64,000 bases of DNA from Sphingobium sp. AP49 (GTDB taxonomy: Bacteria; Pseudomonadota; Alphaproteobacteria; Sphingomonadales; Sphingomonadaceae), in NCBI RefSeq assembly GCF_000281715.2, contig NZ_CP124576.1, positions 2,239,501-2,303,500 on the forward strand, written 5' to 3'. Shown piece after piece: positions 27,351-36,178 of the stretch (position 1 is the stretch's first letter; every line of letters starts with the position of its first letter). The notes beneath the pieces are model-generated. The model searched no databases, was not told the origin of the DNA, and saw only the letters and a list, made by a program, of their open reading frames with translations. The translations under genes were made by a program, and so were the position numbers.

Positions 27351-30050
27351 ATGGTTATGACGGAAGAGGCCCAGATGAGCACCACTTCGACGCGCTATGT
27401 TTATCGTTTCGGCGGCGGCGTGAATGATGGGGGCAAGGGCGACAAGAATCTGCTGGGCGGCAAGGGCGCCAATCTTGACGGCATGGCCGCGATCGGCCTG
27501 CCGGTGCCGCCGGGCTTCACCATCACCACCGAAATGTGCACCCGCTATTATACCGATGGCGGCGTCTATCCCGAAAGCCTGAAGGCGGAAGTCGCCAATG
27601 GCATCGCCCATATCGAGGCGGTCACCGGCAAGAAGTTCGGTGACGCCGCCGATCCGCTGCTGGTCTCGGTCCGTTCGGGCGCGCGCATCTCGATGCCGGG
27701 CATGATGGACACGGTCCTCAACCTCGGCCTCAATGATGAGACCGTGCTGGGCCTGGCCACGGCCTCGGGCGACGAGCGTTTCGCCTGGGACAGCTATCGC
27801 CGTTTCATCCAGATGTATTCGGACGTGGTGCTCGAACTCGATCATGGCGCTTTCGAGGAAGCCCTTGAAATCGCCAAGGAAGATCAGGGCTACACGCTCG
27901 ACACCGAAATGACCGCCGACGACTGGAAGGCGCTGGTTTCGGAATATAAGGCGCTGGTCGCCAAGCTGTGGAACAAGCCTTTCCCGCAGGATGTCGCCGA
28001 CCAGCTCTGGGGCGCGATCTCCGCCGTGTTCGGTTCTTGGCAGGCGGACCGCGCCAAGGTCTATCGCCGCCTGAACTCGATCCCCGGCGACTGGGGCACT
28101 GCCGTCAATGTGCAGGCGATGGTGTTCGGCAATATGGGCGACACGTCGGCCACTGGCGTTGCCTTTACCCGCGATCCGGCGACCGGCGAGAACGCCTATT
28201 ATGGCGAATATCTCATCAACGCCCAGGGCGAGGACGTCGTTGCCGGCATCCGCACCCCGCAATATCTCACCCTTCAGGCGCGCGAGCGGGCAGGGGCCAA
28301 GCCGCTGTCGATGGAAGAGGCGATGCCCGAAACCTATGCCGAACTGGCGCGGGTGTTCGACATCCTTGAAACCCATTATCGCGACATGCAGGACATCGAG
28401 TTCACGGTGCAGCAGGGCAAGCTCTGGATGCTCCAGACCCGTTCGGGCAAGCGCACCGCCAAGGCCGCGCTCAAGATCGCGGTCGACATGGCGAACGAGG
28501 GCCTGATCACCGAGGAAGAAGCCGTCGCCCGCGTCGATCCCGCCGCGCTCGACCAGCTTCTGCACCCCACGCTCGATCCCAAGGCGCCGCGCGACGTGCT
28601 GACCAAGGGCCTGCCCGCCTCGCCGGGCGCGGCCAGCGGCCTGATCGTGTTCGATGCCGACACCGCCGAGCGTCGCAACGAACTGGGTGACGCGGTCATC
28701 CTGGTCCGCGTCGAAACCAGCCCGGAAGATATTCACGGCATGCACGCGGCCAAGGGCATCCTGACCGCGCGTGGTGGCATGACGTCACATGCCGCCGTGG
28801 TGGCGCGTGGCATGGGTCGTCCCTGCGTCTCGGGCGCGGGCAGCCTGTCGATCGACAATGCCAACAAGATCCTGCGCATCGGCAGCCGCGAACTGAAGGA
28901 AGGCGACATCCTGACCATCGACGGCGCCACCGGCGAAGTCATGGCGGGCGAAGTGCCGACCGTTCAGCCCGAACTGGCCGGTGACTTCGGCATCCTGATG
29001 GAATGGGCCGACAAGGTTCGTCGCCTCAAGGTGCGTGCCAACGCCGAAACGCCGCAGGACTGCAAGGTCGCGCGCGAATTCGGCGCCGAAGGCGTGGGCC
29101 TGTGCCGTACCGAACATATGTTCTTCGACGCGGCCCGCATCACCGCCGTGCGCGAGATGATCCTGGCCGACAGCGAGAAGGGCCGCCGCGTCGCGCTCGA
29201 CAAGCTGCTGCCGGAGCAGCGCGACGATTTCGCGCAGATCTTCATGGTGATGGCCGGCCTGCCCGTGACCATCCGCCTGCTCGATCCGCCGCTGCACGAA
29301 TTCCTGCCGCATGGTGAAGCGGAGTTCGAGGAAGTGGCCAAGGCTGCGGGCGTCGGTGTCGACGCGCTCAAGCGTCGTGCCGCCGAACTGCATGAATTCA
29401 ACCCGATGCTGGGCCATCGTGGTTGCCGTCTGGGCGTGACCTATCCCGAAATCTACGAGATGCAGGCGCGCGCCATCTTCGAAGCCGCGCTGATCGTGAA
29501 GCAGCGCAGCGGTGAAGCGCCGATCCCCGAAGTCATGATCCCGCTCGTTGCGACCCGCAAGGAACTGGAACTGATGAAGGCGATCGTCGATCAGGTCGCC
29601 AAGGATGTCTTCGCCGAGCAGGGCGCATCGGTCGACTATCTGGTCGGCACGATGATCGAGCTGCCGCGCGCGGCGCTGAAGGCTGGCGAGATCGCCGAGG
29701 TAGGCGAATTCTTCTCCTTCGGCACCAACGACCTCACTCAGACCACGATCGGCATCAGCCGTGACGACGCGGGCCGCTTCCTGACGCAATATGTCGACAA
29801 GGGCATTTTCGCCCGCGATCCGTTCGTCAGCATCGATGTCGAGGGCGTGGGCCAACTCATCGAACTGGCGGCCGAGCGCGGCCGCGCGACCCGCCCCGGC
29901 ATCAAGCTGGGCATCTGCGGCGAACATGGCGGCGATCCGGCCTCGATCGCCTTCTGCGAGGCGACCGGCCTCGATTATGTCTCGGCCTCGCCCTATCGCG
30001 TGCCGATCGCCCGCCTGGCCGCGGCGCAGGCCGCGCTGGCGAAGAAGTAA
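27351..30050 (+). CDS. ppdK: Pyruvate, phosphate dikinase
   Basis: An 899-residue enzyme interconverting pyruvate, ATP and phosphate with phosphoenolpyruvate, AMP and pyrophosphate. The N-terminal ATP-grasp domain starts at YRFGGGVNDGGKGDKNLLGG. The swivelling domain carries the catalytic His480 in GGMTSHAAVVARGMG, and the C-terminal PEP barrel carries Cys856 in LGICGEHGGDP. The start at 27351 has GGGAG 8 bases upstream; the frame is open 57 bases earlier without such a site. Its own promoter should lie in the preceding 138 bases. A strong terminator follows. Confidence 0.96.
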   Translation: MVMTEEAQMSTTSTRYVYRFGGGVNDGGKGDKNLLGGKGANLDGMAAIGLPVPPGFTITTEMCTRYYTDGGVYPESLKAEVANGIAHIEAVTGKKFGDAADPLLVSVRSGARISMPGMMDTVLNLGLNDETVLGLATASGDERFAWDSYRRFIQMYSDVVLELDHGAFEEALEIAKEDQGYTLDTEMTADDWKALVSEYKALVAKLWNKPFPQDVADQLWGAISAVFGSWQADRAKVYRRLNSIPGDWGTAVNVQAMVFGNMGDTSATGVAFTRDPATGENAYYGEYLINAQGEDVVAGIRTPQYLTLQARERAGAKPLSMEEAMPETYAELARVFDILETHYRDMQDIEFTVQQGKLWMLQTRSGKRTAKAALKIAVDMANEGLITEEEAVARVDPAALDQLLHPTLDPKAPRDVLTKGLPASPGAASGLIVFDADTAERRNELGDAVILVRVETSPEDIHGMHAAKGILTARGGMTSHAAVVARGMGRPCVSGAGSLSIDNANKILRIGSRELKEGDILTIDGATGEVMAGEVPTVQPELAGDFGILMEWADKVRRLKVRANAETPQDCKVAREFGAEGVGLCRTEHMFFDAARITAVREMILADSEKGRRVALDKLLPEQRDDFAQIFMVMAGLPVTIRLLDPPLHEFLPHGEAEFEEVAKAAGVGVDALKRRAAELHEFNPMLGHRGCRLGVTYPEIYEMQARAIFEAALIVKQRSGEAPIPEVMIPLVATRKELELMKAIVDQVAKDVFAEQGASVDYLVGTMIELPRAALKAGEIAEVGEFFSFGTNDLTQTTIGISRDDAGRFLTQYVDKGIFARDPFVSIDVEGVGQLIELAAERGRATRPGIKLGICGEHGGDPASIAFCEATGLDYVSASPYRVPIARLAAAQAALAKK

Positions 30051-30059
30051 AAGCGGAAG

Positions 30060-30083
30060 GGGCGGGGGAAACCCCGCCCTTTT
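30060..30083 (+). terminator. Intrinsic terminator of ppdK
   Basis: A GC stem gggcgggg / ccccgccc closed by the tetraloop gaaa is followed by tttt, starting 10 bases after the ppdK stop. It also separates ppdK from the convergent membrane-anchored HHH gene. Confidence 0.85.
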
Positions 30084-30087
30084 CAGT

Positions 30088-30579
30088 TCAGGCCGATCCG
30101 GTGAGGCGGCTCAGCAGGCCGGGCTTTTCGCCACGTTCCAGATTGTTGGCCTGAGCGCGCCAATCCTCTTGCGTGATCGTGCCCGGCCTGAGCCCCAGTC
30201 GCGCCTCAAGTATAGCCTCCTGCTCCGCATTCAATGCCGCGATCTGGCTATAGCGGTGATAGCCCGCCTCGTTCAGCGTCACTTCCTGGGTCTGGGTGAT
30301 CCCGTTGATCCGGCTGAGATCATCGCGACCGTGCACGCCGCCCGCCACCGCTGCTGCCGTGCCCGGCCCGATCGGCGCGGATTGCCGCTCCAGTTCGGCG
30401 ATGCGTTCATTGGCCGCTGACAGCCGGACATCGCGATCTCGTATCGCATGGTGGTGGGCGCTCTGTTCGTCACGCCACAGGCGCTTATATTTGCCCCTGC
30501 CGCTCATCATCAGGCCCAGAACCAGCCCGAGCAGCAGCGCGACCAGCAGCAACGCGATTTCATTGGGTGTGAAGCTCAT
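30088..30579 (-). CDS. Membrane-anchored protein with C-terminal helix-hairpin-helix-like domain
   Basis: A 163-residue protein with one N-terminal membrane helix (IALLLVALLLGLVLGLMM, residues 7-25), a basic/charged coiled-coil-like middle rich in Arg and Glu, and a C-terminal segment DLSRINGITQTQEVTLNEAG with RYSQIAALNAEQEAILE. This resembles the HHH fold often annotated as a predicted flap-endonuclease-like 5' DNA nuclease domain in short alphaproteobacterial membrane proteins. Catalytic residues are not evident. The start MSFTPNE has AAGGA just upstream. Role unknown. Confidence 0.65.
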   Translation of the reverse strand: MSFTPNEIALLLVALLLGLVLGLMMSGRGKYKRLWRDEQSAHHHAIRDRDVRLSAANERIAELERQSAPIGPGTAAAVAGGVHGRDDLSRINGITQTQEVTLNEAGYHRYSQIAALNAEQEAILEARLGLRPGTITQEDWRAQANNLERGEKPGLLSRLTGSA

Positions 30580-30717
30580 ATCGGCATCCTTTCCAAGGTC
30601 GAAACGATCGGTTGGGCTGGAAGTTGCCGAAATCCCCAATGGTTCGGGAATTGTCGAAGAAAGTGAAAGAAAAGGCTTGCCAGTGCCGCCGGACGCTTCT
30701 AACAGCGCCACTCCAAC

Positions 30718-30794
30718 GCACCCGTAGCTCAGCTGGATAGAGCATCAGACTACGAATCTGAGGGTCGGACGTTCGAATCGTTCCGGGTGCACCA
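30718..30794 (+). tRNA. tRNA-Arg(ACG), copy 1
   Basis: A 77-base cloverleaf with acceptor GCACCCG/CGGGTGC, D-arm AGCTCAGCTGGATAGAGC, anticodon stem TCAGA/TCTGA around CTACGAA (anticodon ACG, read as ICG after deamination), and encoded CCA. A short caacgg/ccgttg hairpin about 22 bases downstream lacks a T-run. Confidence 0.97.
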
Positions 30795-30930
30795 TTCTCC
30801 TTATCCTATGATAACCAACGGTTTTTCGCCGTTGATTGGCTGATTGACCGGCTGCTTGGAACGGAGAAGATTTCCCATGTCGCCGTGCTGATGATAGTCT
30901 CCGGATGCTTTTTGGCATTCAGGGGATATC

Positions 30931-31113
30931 ATGGTCTGGGTCGCACGCTTTCTTCTATTGATCCCTTCGCTGATCGCCGGATGGTTCGTTTCGACGGAAG
31001 ATCCCCGCTATTGGGTGATTGCCCTGGCGATCGGCTTGACCTTTCTCGCTCTGGGCATTGTTGCGGCTATCTATTTGCCGGCGCTGCATCCTTGGCCACG
31101 CAAGAAGCGATAA
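30931..31113 (+). CDS. Small hydrophobic membrane protein of unknown function
   Basis: A 60-residue protein made of two hydrophobic segments (FLLLIPSLIAGWFV and VIALAIGLTFLALGIVAAIY) and a short basic tail ending RKKR, which suggests two membrane passes with the tail in the cytoplasm. AGGGG lies 6 bases before the ATG, which makes translation credible. It is not in a recognisable operon and lies between two identical tRNA-Arg genes on the same strand. I do not recognise a family. Confidence 0.55.
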   Translation: MVWVARFLLLIPSLIAGWFVSTEDPRYWVIALAIGLTFLALGIVAAIYLPALHPWPRKKR

Positions 31114-31233
31114 TTACGGCAGGCGCAAATCCCGAAAATTGGGCGTGCGATCGGTCATCTTGTCATAAATTTCACATCGATGCTTTTAGGGGTTGCCAGA
31201 TCATTCTGGCCCTTCTATCTGCGCCTCCACAAC

Positions 31234-31310
31234 GCACCCGTAGCTCAGCTGGATAGAGCATCAGACTACGAATCTGAGGGTCGGACGTTCGAATCGTTCC
31301 GGGTGCACCA
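31234..31310 (+). tRNA. tRNA-Arg(ACG), copy 2
   Basis: Identical over all 77 bases to the copy at 30718-30794, including the encoded CCA. Flanking sequence shares only a few bases (aac before the gene). A perfect 16-base inverted repeat follows 16 bases downstream and probably ends the transcript. Confidence 0.97.
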
Positions 31311-31326
31311 CTTTCCTTCGGTAATG

Positions 31327-31362
31327 AACGGGCTGGAAAATCTTAGGATTTTCCAGCCCGTT
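31327..31362. terminator. Perfect 16-bp hairpin between tRNA-Arg and cobQ
   Basis: Arms aacgggctggaaaatc and gattttccagcccgtt surround a ttag loop. The plus strand continues ttggtgttt and the hairpin lies between convergent genes, so it can end transcripts from both sides, although neither T-run is strong. Confidence 0.65.
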
Positions 31363-31367
31363 GGTGT

Positions 31368-32831
31368 TTAGGCTTGGGTGGATCGGCGCAGGGCGAGTGC
31401 CACAATCGCATCGATATCCAGATGGGTTTCCAGTTGCGCGGCGATGGCGTCGAGGGCCATGTCGACGGATCGGTCATAGTCGACGCTACCGGCTTCCACG
31501 CCGATGCGTGCCAGCATCGCGGCACGCATCGCGCCGCTTGCCAGCAAGCCATGGACATAAGTGCCCATGACCCGCCCATCGGCACTGACTGCGCCATCGG
31601 GTTGACCATCAATCCGGGCGAAGGGACGCATGCAGTCCATGCCTGACGTTTCGCCAATATGCATCTCATAGCCGGTGAAGGGCGCGCCCAGGGCAACGCC
31701 ATCGACCTGCACCAGCCTTTTGCCCGACGTCAGGCGCGTCTCGACATCCAGCAGGCCGAGCCCCTCGATCATCCCGGCCGGTCCCTCAATCCCTTCGGGA
31801 TCGATAATATGCCGGCCCAGCATCTGATATCCGCCACAAATGCCAAATATCGCGCCACCCCGCCGATGATGAGCAAGAATGTCGATATCCCAACCCTGGG
31901 CGCGCATCGCGACCATGTCTGCGATCGTTGCCTTGGAACCGGGCAGGACGATCAGCGCCGCTTCGGACGGGATCGGCTGGCCTGGCGGGATCATGCGCAA
32001 TTCGACGCCGGTATCGAGCTTCAACGGGTCGAGATCGTCAAAATTTGAGATGCGCGGCAAGATCGGGCACGCGATAAGCGTGCGCGCGTGATGGGTGGGA
32101 GCCGCTCGCTCCAGCACCACAGCATCCTCGCTGGGCAGGCGGGTGGTTTCATCGAGCCAGGGGACCACGCCAAAGCCGCGCCAGCCCGCCAGCGTTTCGA
32201 TCTGGCGATAGCCGTCCTCGAACAAGGTTGGATCGCCACGGAATTTGTTGATCAGGAAGCCATGGATCATGGCTGCGTCGGCGGGATCGATCACCGCCTT
32301 GGTGCCGACGATGGCGGCGATCACTCCACCCCGATCGATATCGCCGACCAGAAGGACCGGGACATTGGCGGCACGTGCAAATCCCATATTGGCGATGTCG
32401 CCGGCGCGCAGGTTGATTTCGGCTGGTGAGCCCGCGCCTTCGACGACGACGATGTCGCATTGCGCTTTCAGGCGCTCATAGCTTGCCAGTACGGCGCCAA
32501 GCAACTGGCCGCGCGCCGCGCGAAAATTCCCACTGCCCAATCTCCCGCGCACCTGGCCATGGACAATCAACTGCGATGTCCGGTCGGCCTGTGGCTTGAG
32601 CAGCACCGGGTTCATATCGGTATGCGCGACCACTCCGCAAGCGATCGCCTGCAGGGCCTGCGCCCGGCCAATCTCGCCGCCATCGACGGTGACTGCCGCG
32701 TTATTCGACATATTCTGGGGTTTGAACGGGCGGACATTGTAGCCACGCCGCACCAGTGCACGGCACAGCCCCGCCACCAGCACCGACTTGCCGACGTCCG
32801 ACCCCGTTCCCTGCAGCATGATCGCGCCCAT
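31368..32831 (-). CDS. cobQ: Cobyric acid synthase (adenosylcobyrate amidotransferase)
   Basis: A 487-residue glutamine-dependent amidase of cobalamin synthesis that amidates four side chains of adenosylcobyrinic acid a,c-diamide. It has an N-terminal dethiobiotin-synthetase-like ATPase domain, with P-loop GTGSDVGKS at residue 8 and the segments KPQNMSNNAAV and GDIDRGGVIA. The class I glutaminase domain has the nucleophile Cys in GAIFGICGGYQMLG. No other cob gene is nearby and no cobalamin riboswitch is visible in the 72-base gap upstream, only a small gcaggga/tccctgc hairpin. Confidence 0.95.
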   Translation of the reverse strand: MGAIMLQGTGSDVGKSVLVAGLCRALVRRGYNVRPFKPQNMSNNAAVTVDGGEIGRAQALQAIACGVVAHTDMNPVLLKPQADRTSQLIVHGQVRGRLGSGNFRAARGQLLGAVLASYERLKAQCDIVVVEGAGSPAEINLRAGDIANMGFARAANVPVLLVGDIDRGGVIAAIVGTKAVIDPADAAMIHGFLINKFRGDPTLFEDGYRQIETLAGWRGFGVVPWLDETTRLPSEDAVVLERAAPTHHARTLIACPILPRISNFDDLDPLKLDTGVELRMIPPGQPIPSEAALIVLPGSKATIADMVAMRAQGWDIDILAHHRRGGAIFGICGGYQMLGRHIIDPEGIEGPAGMIEGLGLLDVETRLTSGKRLVQVDGVALGAPFTGYEMHIGETSGMDCMRPFARIDGQPDGAVSADGRVMGTYVHGLLASGAMRAAMLARIGVEAGSVDYDRSVDMALDAIAAQLETHLDIDAIVALALRRSTQA

Positions 32832-32903
32832 GGCCCGTTCCTGCAGGCTGGCGGCAGGGATGGCAAGTGCTGTCCCTGCAGGCGGGCGATCAGGCCTGGA
32901 TGG

Positions 32904-34547
32904 TCAAGCGACCAGCGTTGGCATGCCGCAGCGCATTTGATGCACTTTGACCGATGCCGTGCCCAACTTGACGCCGAGCAGTCCGGTGACGTTGTTCAGC
33001 AGGCCATCGAGAATAGGTGCCGTTGTGCCCAGCAACCCGGCAACGGGTGAAATAAGCGGGCTTAGCGGGAGAGGGATGCCCGCCAGGGTCACTGTGACCT
33101 TGGTCTGGTTTGCCAGGCTGGCTGCCAGGCCCTGGGTCAGGTCCTGTGTGCTGACCATCTTGGCTTGCTGCGCGGCGATGTCGCCTGGTGTGAACAGCAC
33201 ATTCTGCGGCGTAACCCCGCCAAGGGCGATATTGGCATAGCCGCTGACCTGCGTGAGCGAACCAAGAACGGACGCCATGACCACCGGACGCGGATTGGCC
33301 GGGATTGAGAAGTTGGTCAGCGCGGCATTGTCAACCTCAGCCAGGGCGGCCGTGCCGATCGACGGCGTGACCGCCAGGGTGACGCCGCGATTGAGGGCTG
33401 CCTGATCGCAGACGACATCGGAAAGGCGGGCTTCGGCCGACGCCAATTCGACATAGAGCGGGATGCGCAGGTTCGCGATGCCGGACAATGCCGTGCCGAC
33501 CTTACTATCCAGATAGATGCGGGTCTGCGCCGTGCGGAGCACGACATTCTTGTCGTTCGTGATGCTGATCATCGGCGTGCTGGTCTGGCCAGTGCCGGTG
33601 ACCATCGTCAGGCGGGTGCTGGTGAGGCCCGGCACGTTCAACGTCAGGTCGATCGGAACGGCTGTCCCGGCCGGCGGACTCAGCACCATGCGCAGCATCG
33701 AGAAGGCATCGAGCAATAGGCTCGGTTGGCCGGTGGAACTGCCCGTGCCTTTCATCGGTCCCAGATCCACGATGTCGCTGAGCTTCACGGTTTTACCCGG
33801 TACTTTGCCTGCCATGGTCCGCAGGACGCCTGCGGTGCTGCTATTATCGGCTGTGTCGGCGATCGCCCCGATAATGTCGGATAGGGGGATGTTCGCGCCG
33901 AACAATTCACCATAGGCGGCGTCATTGCGGCCTGTCCGTACCTTCAGAGCATCAGCGAAATGGAGCAGGTCAACATTCAGGCTGGCAAGTCCCTGATAGT
34001 CCATGACGCTCAGGTTAAGCTCGGTTCCTGCAAGTGCAGACAGCAGCATATTGGGCAAGCCGCCGCTGAGTGAGGCGAGCCCGGTGCCCAAGGAGAAGGC
34101 CGCCGCATCGGACCGCGCAGCCGTCGCATGCGCCCGAACATCGACACCGTCGCGGCCGACCAGCAGTTTGGCGAAGAATAATGGCGCATGCCTCTGTACT
34201 TCCACCCGGGTGGCGTTCGCACGGGCATCGCCGGCGATGAAACGATTGGCGATGGGTACGCTGGTGTCGGAGGCATAATAGCCATTGTCGACGGTGATCA
34301 GCGACAATGCGTTGACGCCGCTCTTGGTCAGCAACTGTTCTGCGGCCGAGCGGCCGCCACCGCTGGCGGCGATCGCAGCGGCATCGGCAATGCCCTGCAA
34401 CTGGCGCTTGGCCAGATAGACAGAGCCCAGGTCAACCGCCACCGTTGACGCGCCGGCCAGCATGAACAGCGCTCCCGCCAGCAGGACGCTGATGCCGCCG
34501 CGGTGATCCTGACGCAGCCTTTTCATCATGGTGCCCGAACCTTTCAT
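32904..34547 (-). CDS. TadG-like pilus-assembly related protein
   Basis: A 547-residue protein. Near the start, DHRGGISVLLAGALFMLAGA and STVAVDLGSVYLAKRQLQGI form the Flp/Tad TadE-TadG-like pilin-type N-terminal helix (one membrane segment), with GIADAAAIAASGG right after. The rest is a Thr/Ser/Ala-rich, beta-type extracytoplasmic region, and no von Willebrand A motif (DxSxS) is evident. Its ATG overlaps the tadE stop by 4 bases. The usual Tad secretion ATPase and membrane genes are not in the window. Confidence 0.75.
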   Translation of the reverse strand: MKGSGTMMKRLRQDHRGGISVLLAGALFMLAGASTVAVDLGSVYLAKRQLQGIADAAAIAASGGGRSAAEQLLTKSGVNALSLITVDNGYYASDTSVPIANRFIAGDARANATRVEVQRHAPLFFAKLLVGRDGVDVRAHATAARSDAAAFSLGTGLASLSGGLPNMLLSALAGTELNLSVMDYQGLASLNVDLLHFADALKVRTGRNDAAYGELFGANIPLSDIIGAIADTADNSSTAGVLRTMAGKVPGKTVKLSDIVDLGPMKGTGSSTGQPSLLLDAFSMLRMVLSPPAGTAVPIDLTLNVPGLTSTRLTMVTGTGQTSTPMISITNDKNVVLRTAQTRIYLDSKVGTALSGIANLRIPLYVELASAEARLSDVVCDQAALNRGVTLAVTPSIGTAALAEVDNAALTNFSIPANPRPVVMASVLGSLTQVSGYANIALGGVTPQNVLFTPGDIAAQQAKMVSTQDLTQGLAASLANQTKVTVTLAGIPLPLSPLISPVAGLLGTTAPILDGLLNNVTGLLGVKLGTASVKVHQMRCGMPTLVA

Positions 34548-34990
34548 GAGGCGATCCTGACAATCGCGCTGCGCTGTATCTGCGAAGCGGGGAGTGGGAA
34601 TGGCGCAGCGGCAAAGAAGGGCGCATTGGTGAGGCTGTAGGTCAACGTCACCGTGTAATAGCCCGAATTGGCAGAGGCGGTGACACCGATGCTCTGAGCG
34701 CCTGGCAGTGGGAAGGAGCTGCGGCTTATGGCCACGCTCTGATCCACCAGGGCGCGTCGTTCGGTATCGTTCAATCCGGCAATGGCGGCGCGGGCGGCCT
34801 CATTGGCGGCCTGTTGCAAGGTGTGCGCGGTCATGAACCAACTGCCGTAGAGCAATATGCCCAGCAGCAGGGCAATCATGAGAGGCAAGGCAAAGGCCGC
34901 TTCGACGAGGACGCTGCCCCGCTCGCTACGAAGCAGAGTCGTCCCTCGCGGGGCGGGGCGTGTTGGCCAATGGAGAAGCGTGTTTCGCAT
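34544..34990 (-). CDS. TadE-like pilus assembly protein
   Basis: A 148-residue pseudopilin-like protein. After a basic leader it has GSVLVEAAFALPLMIALLLG, a prepilin-peptidase-type segment with Glu at +5 of the likely cleavage site, then AANEAARAAIAGL typical of TadE. The C-terminal half is a short beta-rich region. It is translated just before the TadG-like gene with a 4-base overlap. The 165 bases upstream hold no gene; I see no clear promoter there. Confidence 0.8.
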   Translation of the reverse strand: MRNTLLHWPTRPAPRGTTLLRSERGSVLVEAAFALPLMIALLLGILLYGSWFMTAHTLQQAANEAARAAIAGLNDTERRALVDQSVAISRSSFPLPGAQSIGVTASANSGYYTVTLTYSLTNAPFFAAAPFPLPASQIQRSAIVRIAS

Positions 34991-35155
34991 GCTTCTCAGA
35001 TATGTCCGCAGCGATCAAAAAGCGGTTCGCGGCGTTGTCGATCGGTTTTGCGCGATTTGCGTAAATCTATGCAGTGCTTTTAGGGGATTTTGGACGTTTC
35101 GCTGTGGAACGGCGGGGCGATTTCCGGATCTGTCCGTTATGGAGCGGATTTTACA

Positions 35156-36064
35156 TCATGGTTGACGGGACTCGTTCGCCGATTGGGTGGGGGAGTGAGT
35201 CATGACCATGACGGCCCCCTCCGTGCCATAGGTGCCGCGTAGTTGAACCAATGCCCCTTCGATCCGCAACAATGACCCGTCATTGGTCAGCAGGCGTGCG
35301 TCGATGCGCCGGTCGCCTTCACCGCGCAATACCTCTTCCAGTTCCTGGCGAAATACCGGTCGCCGAGGCAGTTCGATGAGGTCGGCCATATAGGCATTGG
35401 TCAGTCTCTCGCCTGGCAGGCCGATCATCGAACAGAAGCTGGCATCGGCAAATTCGATGAATCCGCGACTTGATAAACGCACATAACCCACCCCACCATG
35501 GACGCTCATCGCCTTGAGAATACATGATTTTACGTCCGCCAAACGATGGCGCTGCATGTCTGAAGTAATGTCGCGCAACAGCAGCGCAATCCCTTCAGCA
35601 AAGGGAAAGGCCTCGACATGCAGCCAGCTTTCCGGTCGGAAGGGGGATGGAATATCGGCCGCGCTCGTTTCACCCGATGTCTGGCTGTGGCGGGCGTGCG
35701 CCTCCGTCAGCGTACCGGCGAACTCCGGCAGGGCATCCCACAATATTTGCCCTTCCAACTGGCGGTCCCATCGCTTGGCCATCGCCAGCGCCACGGTATT
35801 GATGTGATCGATACGGAAATCCGCACGGCATAGGATTAGTCCCTGTGCCATGCGTGCAGCCAATTCCCGCAGGCGATCGGGGCTTTGCGTCTTTTGGTCG
35901 GACACGGCGAGATCGCGAAACTGATCCAGGCCCATGAAAATATGGGTCTCACGCCCGTGGTGCGTGATAAGCAGCGGCCTGCGTGCGCCGATTTCTCGCC
36001 AGTGCGCGAAATTGCGCACCAGTTCAGCCGCTGTCACGCTCCGTTCGCTTTGGTCGTCCGGCAT
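35156..36064 (-). CDS. PAS-domain protein with N-terminal Phd/YefM antitoxin-like segment
   Basis: A 302-residue cytoplasmic protein. Residues ~9-50 (VTAAELVRNFAHWREIG, PLLITHHGRETHIFMGLDQF) follow the Phd/YefM antitoxin pattern: a short helix after TAAELV, then a strand ending HGR and a hydrophobic strand. Two PAS-like regions follow (about 65-165 and 175-290), seen in HINTVALAMAKRWDRQLEGQ and RGFIEFADASFCSMIGLPGE. No output domain such as HTH, kinase or GGDEF is present, so DNA binding through the Phd-like part or protein partnering is the likely output (inference). It is a single gene upstream of tadE on the same strand. Confidence 0.65.
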   Translation of the reverse strand: MPDDQSERSVTAAELVRNFAHWREIGARRPLLITHHGRETHIFMGLDQFRDLAVSDQKTQSPDRLRELAARMAQGLILCRADFRIDHINTVALAMAKRWDRQLEGQILWDALPEFAGTLTEAHARHSQTSGETSAADIPSPFRPESWLHVEAFPFAEGIALLLRDITSDMQRHRLADVKSCILKAMSVHGGVGYVRLSSRGFIEFADASFCSMIGLPGERLTNAYMADLIELPRRPVFRQELEEVLRGEGDRRIDARLLTNDGSLLRIEGALVQLRGTYGTEGAVMVMTHSPTQSANESRQP

Positions 36065-36178
36065 GGTATTCCCCTCTCCCAGCTTCAGACAGGACGAAAG
36101 GTAACATGTCCGAACGCGCGGGCTAGCGAATAATATCCGTCATTTCGGATGAAAAAATCATCAGCCGGCAGAACGGTG

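Noticed and set aside
30816..30834. caacgg/ccgttg hairpin after the first tRNA-Arg as a terminator
   Set aside because: Six-base stem and no following T-run; too weak to call.
30795..31233. Region between the two tRNA-Arg genes as an integrated element
   Set aside because: Only 439 bases, no integrase, and the tRNA copies are complete rather than a gene plus a short attachment fragment.
32832..32903. Cobalamin riboswitch before cobQ
   Set aside because: The gap is only 72 bases, far too short, and holds just a 7-base hairpin.
32941..33050. Von Willebrand A domain in the TadG-like protein
   Set aside because: No DxSxS metal motif found anywhere in the protein.
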